Shown piece by piece: positions 39,361-47,258 of a DNA stretch of 64,000 bases; positions within the stretch are counted from its first letter, which is position 1, and every line of letters begins with the position of its first letter. Both the position numbers and the translations under genes were made by a program. The notes beneath the pieces are model-generated. The model was not told the origin of the DNA, searched no databases, and saw only the letters and a program-made list of their open reading frames with translations. Source of the stretch: Rhizobium rhizogenes NBRC 13257 (GTDB taxonomy: Bacteria > Pseudomonadota > Alphaproteobacteria > Rhizobiales > Rhizobiaceae). The DNA lies in contig NZ_BAYX01000002.1 of the NCBI RefSeq assembly GCF_000696095.1, positions 496,001-560,000 of the forward strand. The letters run 5' to 3'.

Positions 39361-40764
39361 ATGCAGGTCCTGCTGAAGCGCACTGCCGTTTCGATGATTG
39401 CCCTCATCATGGCGATGCCGCTTTCCGCCGCGGCGCAGACTGCGAAGTCGGTGCCGGAAAGCCAGATGCAAATGCAGCTGTCGTTCGCGCCGCTGGTGAA
39501 GCAGACGGCCGGCGCGGTGGTCAACGTCTATGCCGAGCGGGTGGTGCAGCGGCAATCGCCTTTTGCCGGCGACCCCTTTTTCGAGCAGTTCTTTGGCCAA
39601 CGCATGCCGAATCGCACGGAGAAGCAATCCTCACTGGGCTCCGGCGTCATCGTCGAAGCAAACGGCACTGTCATCACCAATAATCACGTTGTCGATGGCG
39701 CCGATGATATCAAGATCGCGCTGTCGGACGGCCGCGAATTTCCCTGCAAGGTCATCCTGAAAGATGACCGGGTCGATCTCGCGGTATTGAAGATCCAGTC
39801 GAAGAACGAGACCTTCCCGATTCTGCCGCTCGGCAATTCCGATGGCGTTGAAGTCGGCGATCTCGTGCTGGCGATCGGCAATCCCTTCGGTGTCGGCCAG
39901 ACGGTGACGAGCGGCATCGTCTCGGCGCTCGCCCGCAACCAGGTGAAGAACGAGGTTGGCTTCTTCATCCAGACCGACGCCTCGATCAATCCCGGCAATT
40001 CCGGCGGCGCGCTTGCGAACATGAACGGCGAGCTGATCGGTCTCAACACGGCGATCTTCTCGCAGGGCGGCGGCTCCAACGGTATCGGCTTTGCCATCCC
40101 CGCCAATCTGGTCAAGGTTTTCCTCGCTGCTGCCGATCGTGGCGACAAAACTTTCGACCGGCCCTATATCGGCGCCTCCTTTGAGCCGGTGACATCTGAC
40201 GTTGCCGAAGCGCTCGGCCTCGACAAGGTGCGCGGTGCGCTGGTGACCAAGGTGATTGACGGTGGGCCGGCGGCGAAGGCCGGTCTGAAGCCGGGCGAAG
40301 TTGTCACCGCCCTCAACAATATCCCGGTCGAGCATCCGGATGCCCTGGGCTACCGTCTGACGACGGCCGGCCTCGGCGCCACCGTGACCTTGACGGTTCT
40401 GGATGGCGGCAAGGAACATCAGGCCAGCATGACGCTCGCCGCCGCGCCAGAGACCACGCCACGCGAAGAGAAGCTAATTCAGGGTAACAACCCCTTCGCG
40501 GGCGTAACGGTCGCCAATCTGTCGCCGCGTGTCGCCGATGAGCTGCACCTGGCGCCGGATACGGCCGGTGTCGTGGTCGAGAGCCTGAAGGCGAATTCAC
40601 CGGCCGATCGCGTTGGTTTCGCTCCGAAGGATATCATTATTTCCGTCAACGGCGTCGCCATCACCACGACCGACGTGTTACAGCAGGCCGTTAGCGGCAA
40701 TCCAAGCTTCTGGCGCGTCGAGATCGAACGCGACGGCCAGCGCATACGGCAATTCTTCCGATGA
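39361..40764 (+). CDS. Do family (DegP/DegQ-like) periplasmic serine protease
   Basis: Encodes 467 residues from the ATG at 39361; an upstream frame back to 38956 lies antisense to the previous gene and is rejected. A signal peptide (residues 1-25, cut after AAA) is followed by a trypsin-like domain with H109, D139 and S214 (NPGNSGGAL) and then two PDZ domains near 265 and 385. The type fits DegQ/MucD-like quality-control proteases. Its stop overlaps the rarA start (ATGA), so the two genes are coupled though their products work in different compartments. Confidence 0.95.
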   Translation: MQVLLKRTAVSMIALIMAMPLSAAAQTAKSVPESQMQMQLSFAPLVKQTAGAVVNVYAERVVQRQSPFAGDPFFEQFFGQRMPNRTEKQSSLGSGVIVEANGTVITNNHVVDGADDIKIALSDGREFPCKVILKDDRVDLAVLKIQSKNETFPILPLGNSDGVEVGDLVLAIGNPFGVGQTVTSGIVSALARNQVKNEVGFFIQTDASINPGNSGGALANMNGELIGLNTAIFSQGGGSNGIGFAIPANLVKVFLAAADRGDKTFDRPYIGASFEPVTSDVAEALGLDKVRGALVTKVIDGGPAAKAGLKPGEVVTALNNIPVEHPDALGYRLTTAGLGATVTLTVLDGGKEHQASMTLAAAPETTPREEKLIQGNNPFAGVTVANLSPRVADELHLAPDTAGVVVESLKANSPADRVGFAPKDIIISVNGVAITTTDVLQQAVSGNPSFWRVEIERDGQRIRQFFR

Positions 40765-42077
40765 GCGATGACCTGTTTGCACCGAAGATACCGGAGGGGG
40801 TCGCCAGCAAGCGGCCTCTTGCCGATCGTCTGCGGCCGCAAACCCTGGCTGATGTCACCGGCCAGTCACACCTGACCGGCGAGGACGGCGCGCTGCGGCG
40901 GATGATCGAATCCGGTTCGCTCGGCTCGATGATCTTTTGGGGGCCACCCGGCACCGGCAAGACGACGGTGGCGCGGCTGCTGTCGGGCGAGGCGGGTCTC
41001 GCCTTCGAGCAGATCTCGGCGATCTTCTCCGGCGTCGCGGATCTCAAGAAGGTGTTCGAAACCGCGCGCCTGCGCCGCATGGATGGCCGCCAGACGCTGT
41101 TGTTCGTCGACGAGATCCATCGCTTCAACCGCGCTCAGCAAGATAGCTTCCTGCCCGTCATGGAGGACGGAACCGTTATTCTGGTCGGCGCCACGACCGA
41201 GAACCCGTCCTTCGAACTCAACGCCGCTCTTTTGTCCCGCGCCCGCGTCCTGACGTTTCGCTCGCACGACGAGGAAAGTCTGGCGGAGCTGCTGAGCCGC
41301 GCGGAAAAGACGGAAGGCAAGCCGCTGCCGCTGACCGAGGACGCCCGCGCCAGCCTGATCCGCATGGCCGATGGCGATGGCCGCTCGGTGCTGACGCTGG
41401 CGGAAGAAGTCTGGCGCGCCGCCCGCAAGGATGAGCTTTTCGATCCGGACGCGCTGGTGAAGATCGTGCAGCGCCGCGCGCCGGTCTATGACAAGGCGCA
41501 GGATGGCCATTACAATCTGATTTCGGCGCTGCATAAATCCGTGCGCGGCTCCGACCCCGACGCGGCGCTCTACTATCTCGCTCGGATGTTCGATGCAGGC
41601 GAAGACCCGCTTTATCTTGGGCGTCGGCTGGTGCGGATGGCGGTCGAGGATATCGGGCTTGCCGATCCGCAGGCGCTGGTGATCTGCAACGCCGCCAAGG
41701 ACGCCTATGATTATCTCGGTTCGCCGGAAGGGGAATTGGCGCTGGCGCAAGCCTGCGTCTATCTCGCCACCGCCCCGAAATCGAATGCCCTCTACACGGC
41801 CTTCAAGGCTGCCACCCAGGCCGCCAAGGAAAATGGTTCGCTGTTGCCGCCCAAACAGATCCTCAATGCGCCGACGAAGCTGATGCGTACCGAGGGCTAT
41901 GGTGACGGCTACCGCTACGATCACGACGAGCCGGATGCCTTTTCAGGCCAGAACTATTTTCCGGAAAAGATGGGCCGCCAGACCTTCTACGATCCGCCGG
42001 AGCGCGGCTTCGAGCGCGAAATCCGCAAGCGGTTGGACTGGTGGTCGAAGTTGCGCAAGGAGCGCGGCGAGCGCTAG
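40761..42077 (+). CDS. rarA: Replication-associated recombination protein RarA (AAA+ ATPase)
   Basis: Encodes 438 residues of RarA/MgsA, a clamp-loader-like ATPase acting at stalled replication forks. Walker A GPPGTGKTTV is at residues 61-70, Walker B FVDEIHRF near 115-122, and sensor 1 GATTENPS near 143-150. The C-terminal region with YYLARMFDAGEDP and FYDPPERGFEREIRKRL is family-specific. Coupled to the protease gene by a four-base overlap; the same pairing is common in alphaproteobacteria as far as I recall. Confidence 0.96.
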   Translation: MSDDLFAPKIPEGVASKRPLADRLRPQTLADVTGQSHLTGEDGALRRMIESGSLGSMIFWGPPGTGKTTVARLLSGEAGLAFEQISAIFSGVADLKKVFETARLRRMDGRQTLLFVDEIHRFNRAQQDSFLPVMEDGTVILVGATTENPSFELNAALLSRARVLTFRSHDEESLAELLSRAEKTEGKPLPLTEDARASLIRMADGDGRSVLTLAEEVWRAARKDELFDPDALVKIVQRRAPVYDKAQDGHYNLISALHKSVRGSDPDAALYYLARMFDAGEDPLYLGRRLVRMAVEDIGLADPQALVICNAAKDAYDYLGSPEGELALAQACVYLATAPKSNALYTAFKAATQAAKENGSLLPPKQILNAPTKLMRTEGYGDGYRYDHDEPDAFSGQNYFPEKMGRQTFYDPPERGFEREIRKRLDWWSKLRKERGER

Positions 42078-42148
42078 AGCAATGCCAGGAAAAGTGCGCA
42101 GCGGTTTTCCGTCCGGAATTGCGTAGAGACAATGAGATAGACTAGGTG

Positions 42149-42481
42149 TCACCGGTTGGTGATGGTCTGCGATCCGGTCTTCTGCATACGCGGAGCAGGC
42201 GCCTTCTCAATCATCTTGACGCTCGATTCCGCCAAGCCGTTATGGCCTTCCATGTCGACCACCAGATGCCAATGGCCGGTCTCCGGTATCGTCAACCGGA
42301 TTGGCGATTTCTTGGCGACGCCGCCGAGAAACTGATGCTTCAGAGTTTCCGTAAAGCGCTGGAAATTGGAGCCGTTCATCAGCCGGACATTGGCGATGGC
42401 CGACAACGTGATTTCGATCACTGTTCCGGCACGCTGCTCCTTGAGATCGTAGTGGCTATAACGGAAGGCAGGCTTCGACAT
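42149..42481 (-). CDS. DUF1883 family protein
   Basis: Encodes 110 residues from the ATG at 42481; a start at 42523 is possible but less likely. The pattern FRYSHYDLKEQRAGTVIEITLS, NVRLMNGSNFQRF, KKSPIRLTIPETGHWHLVVD is that of DUF1883, small beta-rich proteins of unknown function. In some bacteria the domain is fused to TIR domains in signalling or defence proteins, but here it is stand-alone. No signal peptide is visible. It is the last of a leftward run of small genes. Confidence 0.8.
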   Translation of the reverse strand: MSKPAFRYSHYDLKEQRAGTVIEITLSAIANVRLMNGSNFQRFTETLKHQFLGGVAKKSPIRLTIPETGHWHLVVDMEGHNGLAESSVKMIEKAPAPRMQKTGSQTITNR

Positions 42482-42590
42482 TGCGCTTTCACTCTGATGG
42501 CACCCGGCCGCTATTTTACCCAAGCGTGGGTTAAAGAAGCGTTGGGCCGGGCGCGCGAGGCGGTCGAAGAGTTTCTTGAACTATCCCGCC

Positions 42591-42860
42591 TTAATGCAGG
42601 TTGGAGAAGGGTATGACGAGGCCGTTGAGATCGAGAACCGAGCCTTCCGGGGCGCGGCAGATATCGGCTGGATTATGATTGCACTCTTCCGCCGCGAAAT
42701 GCAGCGCTGCCGCTTCATTGGCGAACAGGCCGCCGACGAGGCCCTGCCGGTCCTGGACGATCCAGCTGCCACGCCGGTCGCGGCCGACGGTGAAGCGGGC
42801 GGGTGCCGGTGAAGCGGCCATATGAGCCGTGCGGCGCTGGATATGCTGTGCGTTTGCCAT
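42591..42860 (-). CDS. Small protein of unknown function
   Basis: Encodes 89 residues; the ATG at 42860 follows GAGAGAAAACC. The core FTVGRDRRGSWIVQDRQGLVGGLF-like stretch (reported in part) suggests a small beta-hairpin domain of the kind that displays W-x-V strands, then a helix with NEAAALHFAAEEC. I recognise no named family. It is soluble by appearance. The minus-strand neighbours are also small, so the set may be co-transcribed. Confidence 0.65.
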   Translation of the reverse strand: MANAQHIQRRTAHMAASPAPARFTVGRDRRGSWIVQDRQGLVGGLFANEAAALHFAAEECNHNPADICRAPEGSVLDLNGLVIPFSNLH

Positions 42861-42891
42861 GGTTTTCTCTCGTAAATTCGCTTCGATAGGC

Positions 42892-43083
42892 TCAGTTGAC
42901 GGCCCAGTGCATCAGCACCTGGACGACGCCGGCGCCGAGAACGACAAGGGCAAGCCGCGGCGCAATGGCGAGAAGGCCGTCTTGCAGCGCATGCGAACGG
43001 GCCGGGCGCATGGCCTTGGCAGCAGCACGAGAGCGTTGGAGTGGGTCAGCGGCAGTGCCGTATTCGATGTAGCGTGACATCAT
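42892..43083 (-). CDS. Small membrane protein
   Basis: Encodes 63 residues from the ATG at 43083 (a second ATG follows directly), with AAAGGAACT as ribosome binding site. A basic N-terminal half (SRYIEYGTAADPLQRSRAAAKAMRPARSH) precedes one hydrophobic helix (LALVVLGAGVVQVLMHW). No family is recognised. An in-frame start at 43140 is possible but has no binding site. Confidence 0.6.
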   Translation of the reverse strand: MMSRYIEYGTAADPLQRSRAAAKAMRPARSHALQDGLLAIAPRLALVVLGAGVVQVLMHWAVN

Positions 43084-43225
43084 AGTTCCTTTCCAAGTGT
43101 CACCGGCGCTGCTGTCGATCCTGACCGACGCGAGCGCCACGCACTCAAATCTATGTGCTATGCGGTATGATTTCCATTTGGCAGGAAAGGCTAAAATATA
43201 AAAATCTCATAGGGATAGAGCGCTT

Positions 43226-44167
43226 TTATAAACCTAGGCGGAATGCCAGCGGCGCGGGAGCGCGATGATCGCAATCCAGTCGAAGCGAAGCGATGGCCGT
43301 CTGGATTGCTGCATCGGTCTCTGCCTCGACGCCGATCAACGGCAGGCGCACATCGGGGCTCATATCCTTCATCAAGGCTAGCGCATGCTTCACTGTCGCC
43401 GGGGCGCTTTCGCACGCAAGTGCAGTGAACAACAGCCGCAGCCGATCCTCGATCAGCCGCGCCGCCGCCAGATGCTCACATTCGGCCGACATCTGCATGG
43501 AGTGGAAAAGCCGCGGCACGATATTGGCGGCGCTCGAAAACGATCCGCATCCACCGGCAATGGTGAAGGCGAGCGCTGTCACATCATGTGTCGAATAGAG
43601 CCCGATCCATCCCGGCAGCGATGGCCGCCAGGCACCGATGCGCGCGAGGTCGCCGCTGCCGTCGGCAATGCCGATGACGGTGGGGATTTCCGCCAGTCGC
43701 GCGACCGTCATCGGCGTTAGGTCGACAGCGGTATGGGAAGGAAGGTTGTGGATGATCAGCGGCAGGTCGGTGCTTTCCGCCAGCCGCTCGAAGTGATGGA
43801 CAATGCCCTTCTGGGTGGGCTTGGAATAATAGGGAAGGGTGACGAAGGCGGCGTCGGCGCCAAGCTTTTCAGCCTGCAGCGTTTCTTCGATGGTCGTTGC
43901 CGTATCATTGGTGCCTGTGGCAACGATGACCGGAACTCGTCCCTCCGCCAGTTCGACGCAGATCTCGATGATCCGCGCCCGCTCGGCTTCGTCAAGCACC
44001 GGGCCTTCGCCGGTCAGCGAACAGGCAAGCAGCCCGTCGATGCCGCTGAGCAATTGCCACTCCACATGCGTCATCAGACCGACGCTGTCGAGCGCGCCAT
44101 CCCGAAACGGTGTGACGAGCGCGGTGATCGCGCCGCCAATGCGCCTTTGCAAGGCTGTTCTGGTCAT
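43226..44167 (-). CDS. DHDPS/NAL superfamily protein lacking catalytic residues
   Basis: Encodes 313 residues with the full (beta/alpha)8 layout of the dihydrodipicolinate synthase superfamily: GAITALVTPFRDG, LACSLTGEGPVL, PYYSKPTQKGIVHHF and VIGIADGSGDL. Against E. coli DapA, the Schiff-base lysine K161 is alanine (A168), Y133 is histidine (H140), R138 is histidine (H145), and T44 is leucine (L51). It should not work as a normal lyase or aldolase of this family. The codons are intact and the frame unbroken, so it is under selection or recently changed. It may be a regulator, a ligand-binding protein or an enzyme with another mechanism. The true dapA must be elsewhere. Confidence 0.85.
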   Translation of the reverse strand: MTRTALQRRIGGAITALVTPFRDGALDSVGLMTHVEWQLLSGIDGLLACSLTGEGPVLDEAERARIIEICVELAEGRVPVIVATGTNDTATTIEETLQAEKLGADAAFVTLPYYSKPTQKGIVHHFERLAESTDLPLIIHNLPSHTAVDLTPMTVARLAEIPTVIGIADGSGDLARIGAWRPSLPGWIGLYSTHDVTALAFTIAGGCGSFSSAANIVPRLFHSMQMSAECEHLAAARLIEDRLRLLFTALACESAPATVKHALALMKDMSPDVRLPLIGVEAETDAAIQTAIASLRLDCDHRAPAPLAFRLGL

Positions 44168-44181
44168 GATCCTGAGGCCGC

Positions 44182-44409
44182 TTAGAGATAGTGCAGCACG
44201 ATGAAGAGCTCGAGGGCGCCTAGCAGCAGCCCGAAGGCAAACATCGCATAGAAGGTGCGCTTCTCGCGGACCTGCCGGTTGCGGAGCCGGCGTTTCGGCT
44301 GGACCTTATCGGTAGGGACGGAAGCGGCAATGCGATGGTGTCTCTTGTCGCTGTCGTGGACAAGGAAGCGGATGGACTCGGTCAGATTGGGAGAATGTGT
44401 GTCAAGCAT
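44182..44409 (-). CDS. Small single-helix membrane protein
   Basis: Encodes 75 residues from the ATG at 44409, preceded by AGAGGTAAACGTC. A basic soluble part (HDSDKRHHRIAASV, KRRLRNRQVREKR) leads to one C-terminal hydrophobic helix (FYAMFAFGLLLGALELFIVLHYL, reported to show the helix only in part). This is a tail-anchored topology. It ends 14 bases before the DapA-like gene and is probably co-transcribed. No family recognised. Confidence 0.65.
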   Translation of the reverse strand: MLDTHSPNLTESIRFLVHDSDKRHHRIAASVPTDKVQPKRRLRNRQVREKRTFYAMFAFGLLLGALELFIVLHYL

Positions 44410-44671
44410 GACGTTTACCTCTACATTCGACCGTAAGGGTAACGCCGAGCGGCATAGGAAATCCATTCGCGGCGAGAGGCGAAGAAATAAGTGGGATATA
44501 AAGATGCGGGTGGTGGCTCTGTAACTCCCTTTCCCGTGCAAATGGGGAAGGGGTCGGGGTGAAGGGCCAAGCCTGTTGCAAACCTGTCCGCTGTCGTCCG
44601 CTCGCATGACAAGTCAGGGTACCTCTCCATGCCAAGATGCTTGGATCAAAGCGTCAGGAGCGAAGGAAATC

Positions 44672-44857
44672 ATGGACATTTACAGTCTCGCCATCACACA
44701 CATTCACACCAGGCCCCGACCGGTGCGGATAAGTGCTTGGGCCGAGGACCGCTACTACTCGAACCAGATCGCTCTGCCGCGCTTGAGCTCGGGACTGCTT
44801 GGGTCGGTCACGATAATGGTTGGCGTGATCCTGATCCTTGGCATAACCCTGATCTGA
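44672..44857 (+). CDS. Small membrane protein
   Basis: Encodes 61 residues from the ATG at 44672 (MDIYSLAITHIHTRPRPV), with AAGGAAATC before it; a start at 44576 is possible but unsupported. The last 20 residues form one hydrophobic helix. It precedes the LuxR-like regulator by 65 bases and is divergent from the minus-strand set. Function unknown; it could be a spurious frame. Confidence 0.45.
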   Translation: MDIYSLAITHIHTRPRPVRISAWAEDRYYSNQIALPRLSSGLLGSVTIMVGVILILGITLI

Positions 44858-44922
44858 GGCAGCCTAGTACCACGAGATATCAGCGTGTTATGCTGCGACC
44901 CGAGGTCACCGGAGATCGTGGA

Positions 44923-45888
44923 ATGGACGAAAGCGAGGCTGGCGAGGCCGCGATCATTGCAATGATCCGCAGCGAGACCGAGGCCTGGTTGCAGCGGGAC
45001 TTCGAGGCAGTGGCAAGCCACTGGGTGCAATCGCCGCAGACCCGGCGGATGGACTCCTTCGTCTCGCTGGGCATCCGGGTCGACGAAGGCTGGGACGCGA
45101 TCGCCGCGCGACTTAAGACGATCGTGGAGCGATTTCCGGAGAAACACCTCTTTTCGGAGCGCGTTCGGTGGGAGAAGGTCAACGTCATCGTTGCCGGGAA
45201 TATGGCCTGGGTCACCTACGACGAGATCGGCACCAACGCCAACGGCGATCTGAAGCGCATGCTAAAAATCCTGCACCGGGTCGATGGTATCTGGAAGATC
45301 AGTTGCATGGTGATGATGGAGAGCGCTGTCGAACAGGCGAACTCCCCGTTGATTGAGGTCGATGCCGATAGGCGTATCCTGTGGAGTAACCGACTCGCGC
45401 AAGAGCGGATACGCGACCATCAGGGACTCGCCGTCGCCGCCGGATGCCTCCGCGCCCAGCGGCGCGAACACGATCCCGCGCTTCGTGACGCCGTCCGTCT
45501 GGCCTTTCGCGAACTGCAGGGCCAGACACGGCTACGCTTATCGCCGAAGCAAGCCTGGGCGGTGGCCCTTGGCGAGGACGCGGCGGGGATACCGATGCAC
45601 TGCTGGGTCCTGCTCGAAGATGGCAAGGCGCTGGTGTCGTTCGACGATGCGGAGACGGTCGCCCGCCGGATAGATGGGGCACGGGAGATCTATGGTTTGT
45701 CACCCGCGCAGGTCAAGCTTGCCCGCCTCATCGTCGATGGCCACGATCTCGCGGAGGCAGCCGGCCTCCTGGCAGTTAGCGTCAATACGCTACGCACTCA
45801 GCTGCAGCGCATTTTCGACAAAACCGGTGTGCGTAGCCAGGCTGCATTGGTGCGTTCGCTGCTCAGCGTCAACGCGCCCAACAAGTAG
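44923..45888 (+). CDS. Regulator with NTF2/SnoaL-like domain and LuxR-type HTH
   Basis: Encodes 321 residues from the ATG at 44923, where GGAG sits eight bases upstream; a start at 44890 is the main alternative. Residues 8-132 look like an NTF2/SnoaL-like fold (helix ETEAWLQRDFEAVASHWV, strands to LKILHRVDGIWKISCMV). Residues 142-245 resemble a weak PAS-like region (LIEVDADRRILWSNRLA). Residues 258-315 are a LuxR-type HTH (LSPAQVKLARLIVDGHDLAEAA, VSVNTLRTQLQRIFDKTGV). It probably binds a small ligand and controls transcription; the targets and the ligand are unknown. It converges on the reductase gene. Confidence 0.8.
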   Translation: MDESEAGEAAIIAMIRSETEAWLQRDFEAVASHWVQSPQTRRMDSFVSLGIRVDEGWDAIAARLKTIVERFPEKHLFSERVRWEKVNVIVAGNMAWVTYDEIGTNANGDLKRMLKILHRVDGIWKISCMVMMESAVEQANSPLIEVDADRRILWSNRLAQERIRDHQGLAVAAGCLRAQRREHDPALRDAVRLAFRELQGQTRLRLSPKQAWAVALGEDAAGIPMHCWVLLEDGKALVSFDDAETVARRIDGAREIYGLSPAQVKLARLIVDGHDLAEAAGLLAVSVNTLRTQLQRIFDKTGVRSQAALVRSLLSVNAPNK

Positions 45889-45976
45889 CACTGCAGCTTG
45901 CAGACTGCGACACGCTCCGCGAGCGGACCTCACAGAATCCTTCAGATTCCCACCTCAGCATCAGGACGGCTGACGG

Positions 45977-46993
45977 CTACTCTGCCGTCCGTAAATTCTC
46001 CTGGTCCAATTGCGTCACCAGCGCCAGGATCGTCGCCGAGGTCGGCGTTGCCACACCCGTCAGCTTGCCGAGCGAAACGACCGCACCGACGAGAGGCGTG
46101 ATTTCCAGCGCCTTGCCGGCCAGCAGATCCTGCAGCATGGAGGTGCGCACCGGGCCGATATGGCGGGAGCGTTCCAGGCGCTCCTCGATGGAGATTGCCA
46201 GGTGTGACCCAAGGGCTTCCGCCACTGCCTTCACCTCGTGCATCACCGCACCGACCATCGCCGAGAGGGCAGGGTTGGCCATGATTTCCGACATCCGCGC
46301 CCGTGTCAGCGCGCTGATCGGATTGAAGGCGGCGTTGCCCATCAGCTTGCTCCAGATTTCGTCGCGGATGCGCGGCGAGATCGAGATGTTGACGCCTGCC
46401 TGCTTCAGCAGGGCCGCAATCGCTTCGATGTCGCCTGATGTCTCGCCCGAGGGCTCGCCGAGGATGAAATGGCCGTTATTGCTGAGCTCGATTTCGCCGG
46501 GATTGATGACCTCCGCGCCCTGATAGGCGACGCAGCCGATAACGCGCTCAGGGCCGATCGATCGCCAGAGGTCGCCGTTCGGGTCGAGTTCCTCCATCTG
46601 GCGCTCGGCATGGCCGCTTTGCTGGTCCCGATGAAAATACCACCAGGGTATGCCGTTCAGGATCATCATGACGCGGGTGCCGGCGTGCAGCAGCTTGGCG
46701 ATGCCGGGCACTGCCGCACCGAGCTGGTGGCCCTTAAGCCCCGTGATCACCAAGTCCTGCGGCGGTAGCTCTGCCGCATCGTCGGTTGCCGTCACTTGCG
46801 CCACGAGCGGCTTATCCGCCTCGGCCTCCCAGAGACGAATACCCTGCGTGCGAATGCCATCCAGATGCGCGCCGCGCGCAATGACGGAAATGCGGGCCTG
46901 TTCCCCGAGCCCTGAAGCCAGTTTTGCCGCAATCGCGCCGCCAAGCGCGCCGGCACCGTAAATACAGATATTCTTGAGGGGGGAGGATGTCAT
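45977..46993 (-). CDS. Ketopantoate reductase family protein
   Basis: Encodes 338 residues. The N-terminal NAD(P) fold shows NICIYGAGALGGAIAAKLA (GxGxxG); KLMGNAAFNPISALTRA in the C-terminal half carries the lysine and asparagine of ApbA/PanE enzymes. Standard PanE is about 300 residues; the extra length and a central insertion (WYFHRDQQSGHAERQ) suggest a paralogue with another 2-keto acid substrate. It is divergent from the four-gene envelope cassette across a 265-base gap. Confidence 0.88.
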   Translation of the reverse strand: MTSSPLKNICIYGAGALGGAIAAKLASGLGEQARISVIARGAHLDGIRTQGIRLWEAEADKPLVAQVTATDDAAELPPQDLVITGLKGHQLGAAVPGIAKLLHAGTRVMMILNGIPWWYFHRDQQSGHAERQMEELDPNGDLWRSIGPERVIGCVAYQGAEVINPGEIELSNNGHFILGEPSGETSGDIEAIAALLKQAGVNISISPRIRDEIWSKLMGNAAFNPISALTRARMSEIMANPALSAMVGAVMHEVKAVAEALGSHLAISIEERLERSRHIGPVRTSMLQDLLAGKALEITPLVGAVVSLGKLTGVATPTSATILALVTQLDQENLRTAE

Positions 46994-47182
46994 GGTCTTG
47001 ATCTCCGGCTCTGTCGCGATTGGAGCAAATTAGGCGATCTTGATGATTTGGCGAGTGGTTTATTGAGGCTGGCGACAAAAATCCCGGGCCTTTGCCGTCA
47101 ACCGCGGCAGCCTCCCGGCCGGCAAGGTTCTTTCGGGCTATTCTTTACCACAATCCCGTTTTAACTTCGCCGGCACTGCTCT

Positions 47183-47224
47183 GGACCAGGGACAACCGGT
47201 ACGGTATCGGTCTATCACTGGTCC
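47183..47224 (+). promoter_or_regulatory. Nested inverted repeat before the envelope cassette
   Basis: GGACCAG (47183-47189) and CTGGTCC (47218-47224) are exact reverse complements. Inside them ACCG and CGGT form a second stem. The element ends 34 bases before the first gene of the cassette. It may be an operator or an RNA leader hairpin. It is absent from other gaps in the window. Confidence 0.4.
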
Positions 47225-47258
47225 TTCTAAAGTTGATAGTTTCGCCTGGGGAAGATCG

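Noticed and set aside
43226..44167. Annotating this gene as dapA
   Set aside because: Catalytic lysine, tyrosine and arginine are replaced; the fold alone does not justify the function.
45977..46993. Firm panE assignment
   Set aside because: The protein is longer than usual PanE and lies away from panB/panC; several ketopantoate-reductase-like paralogues use other substrates.
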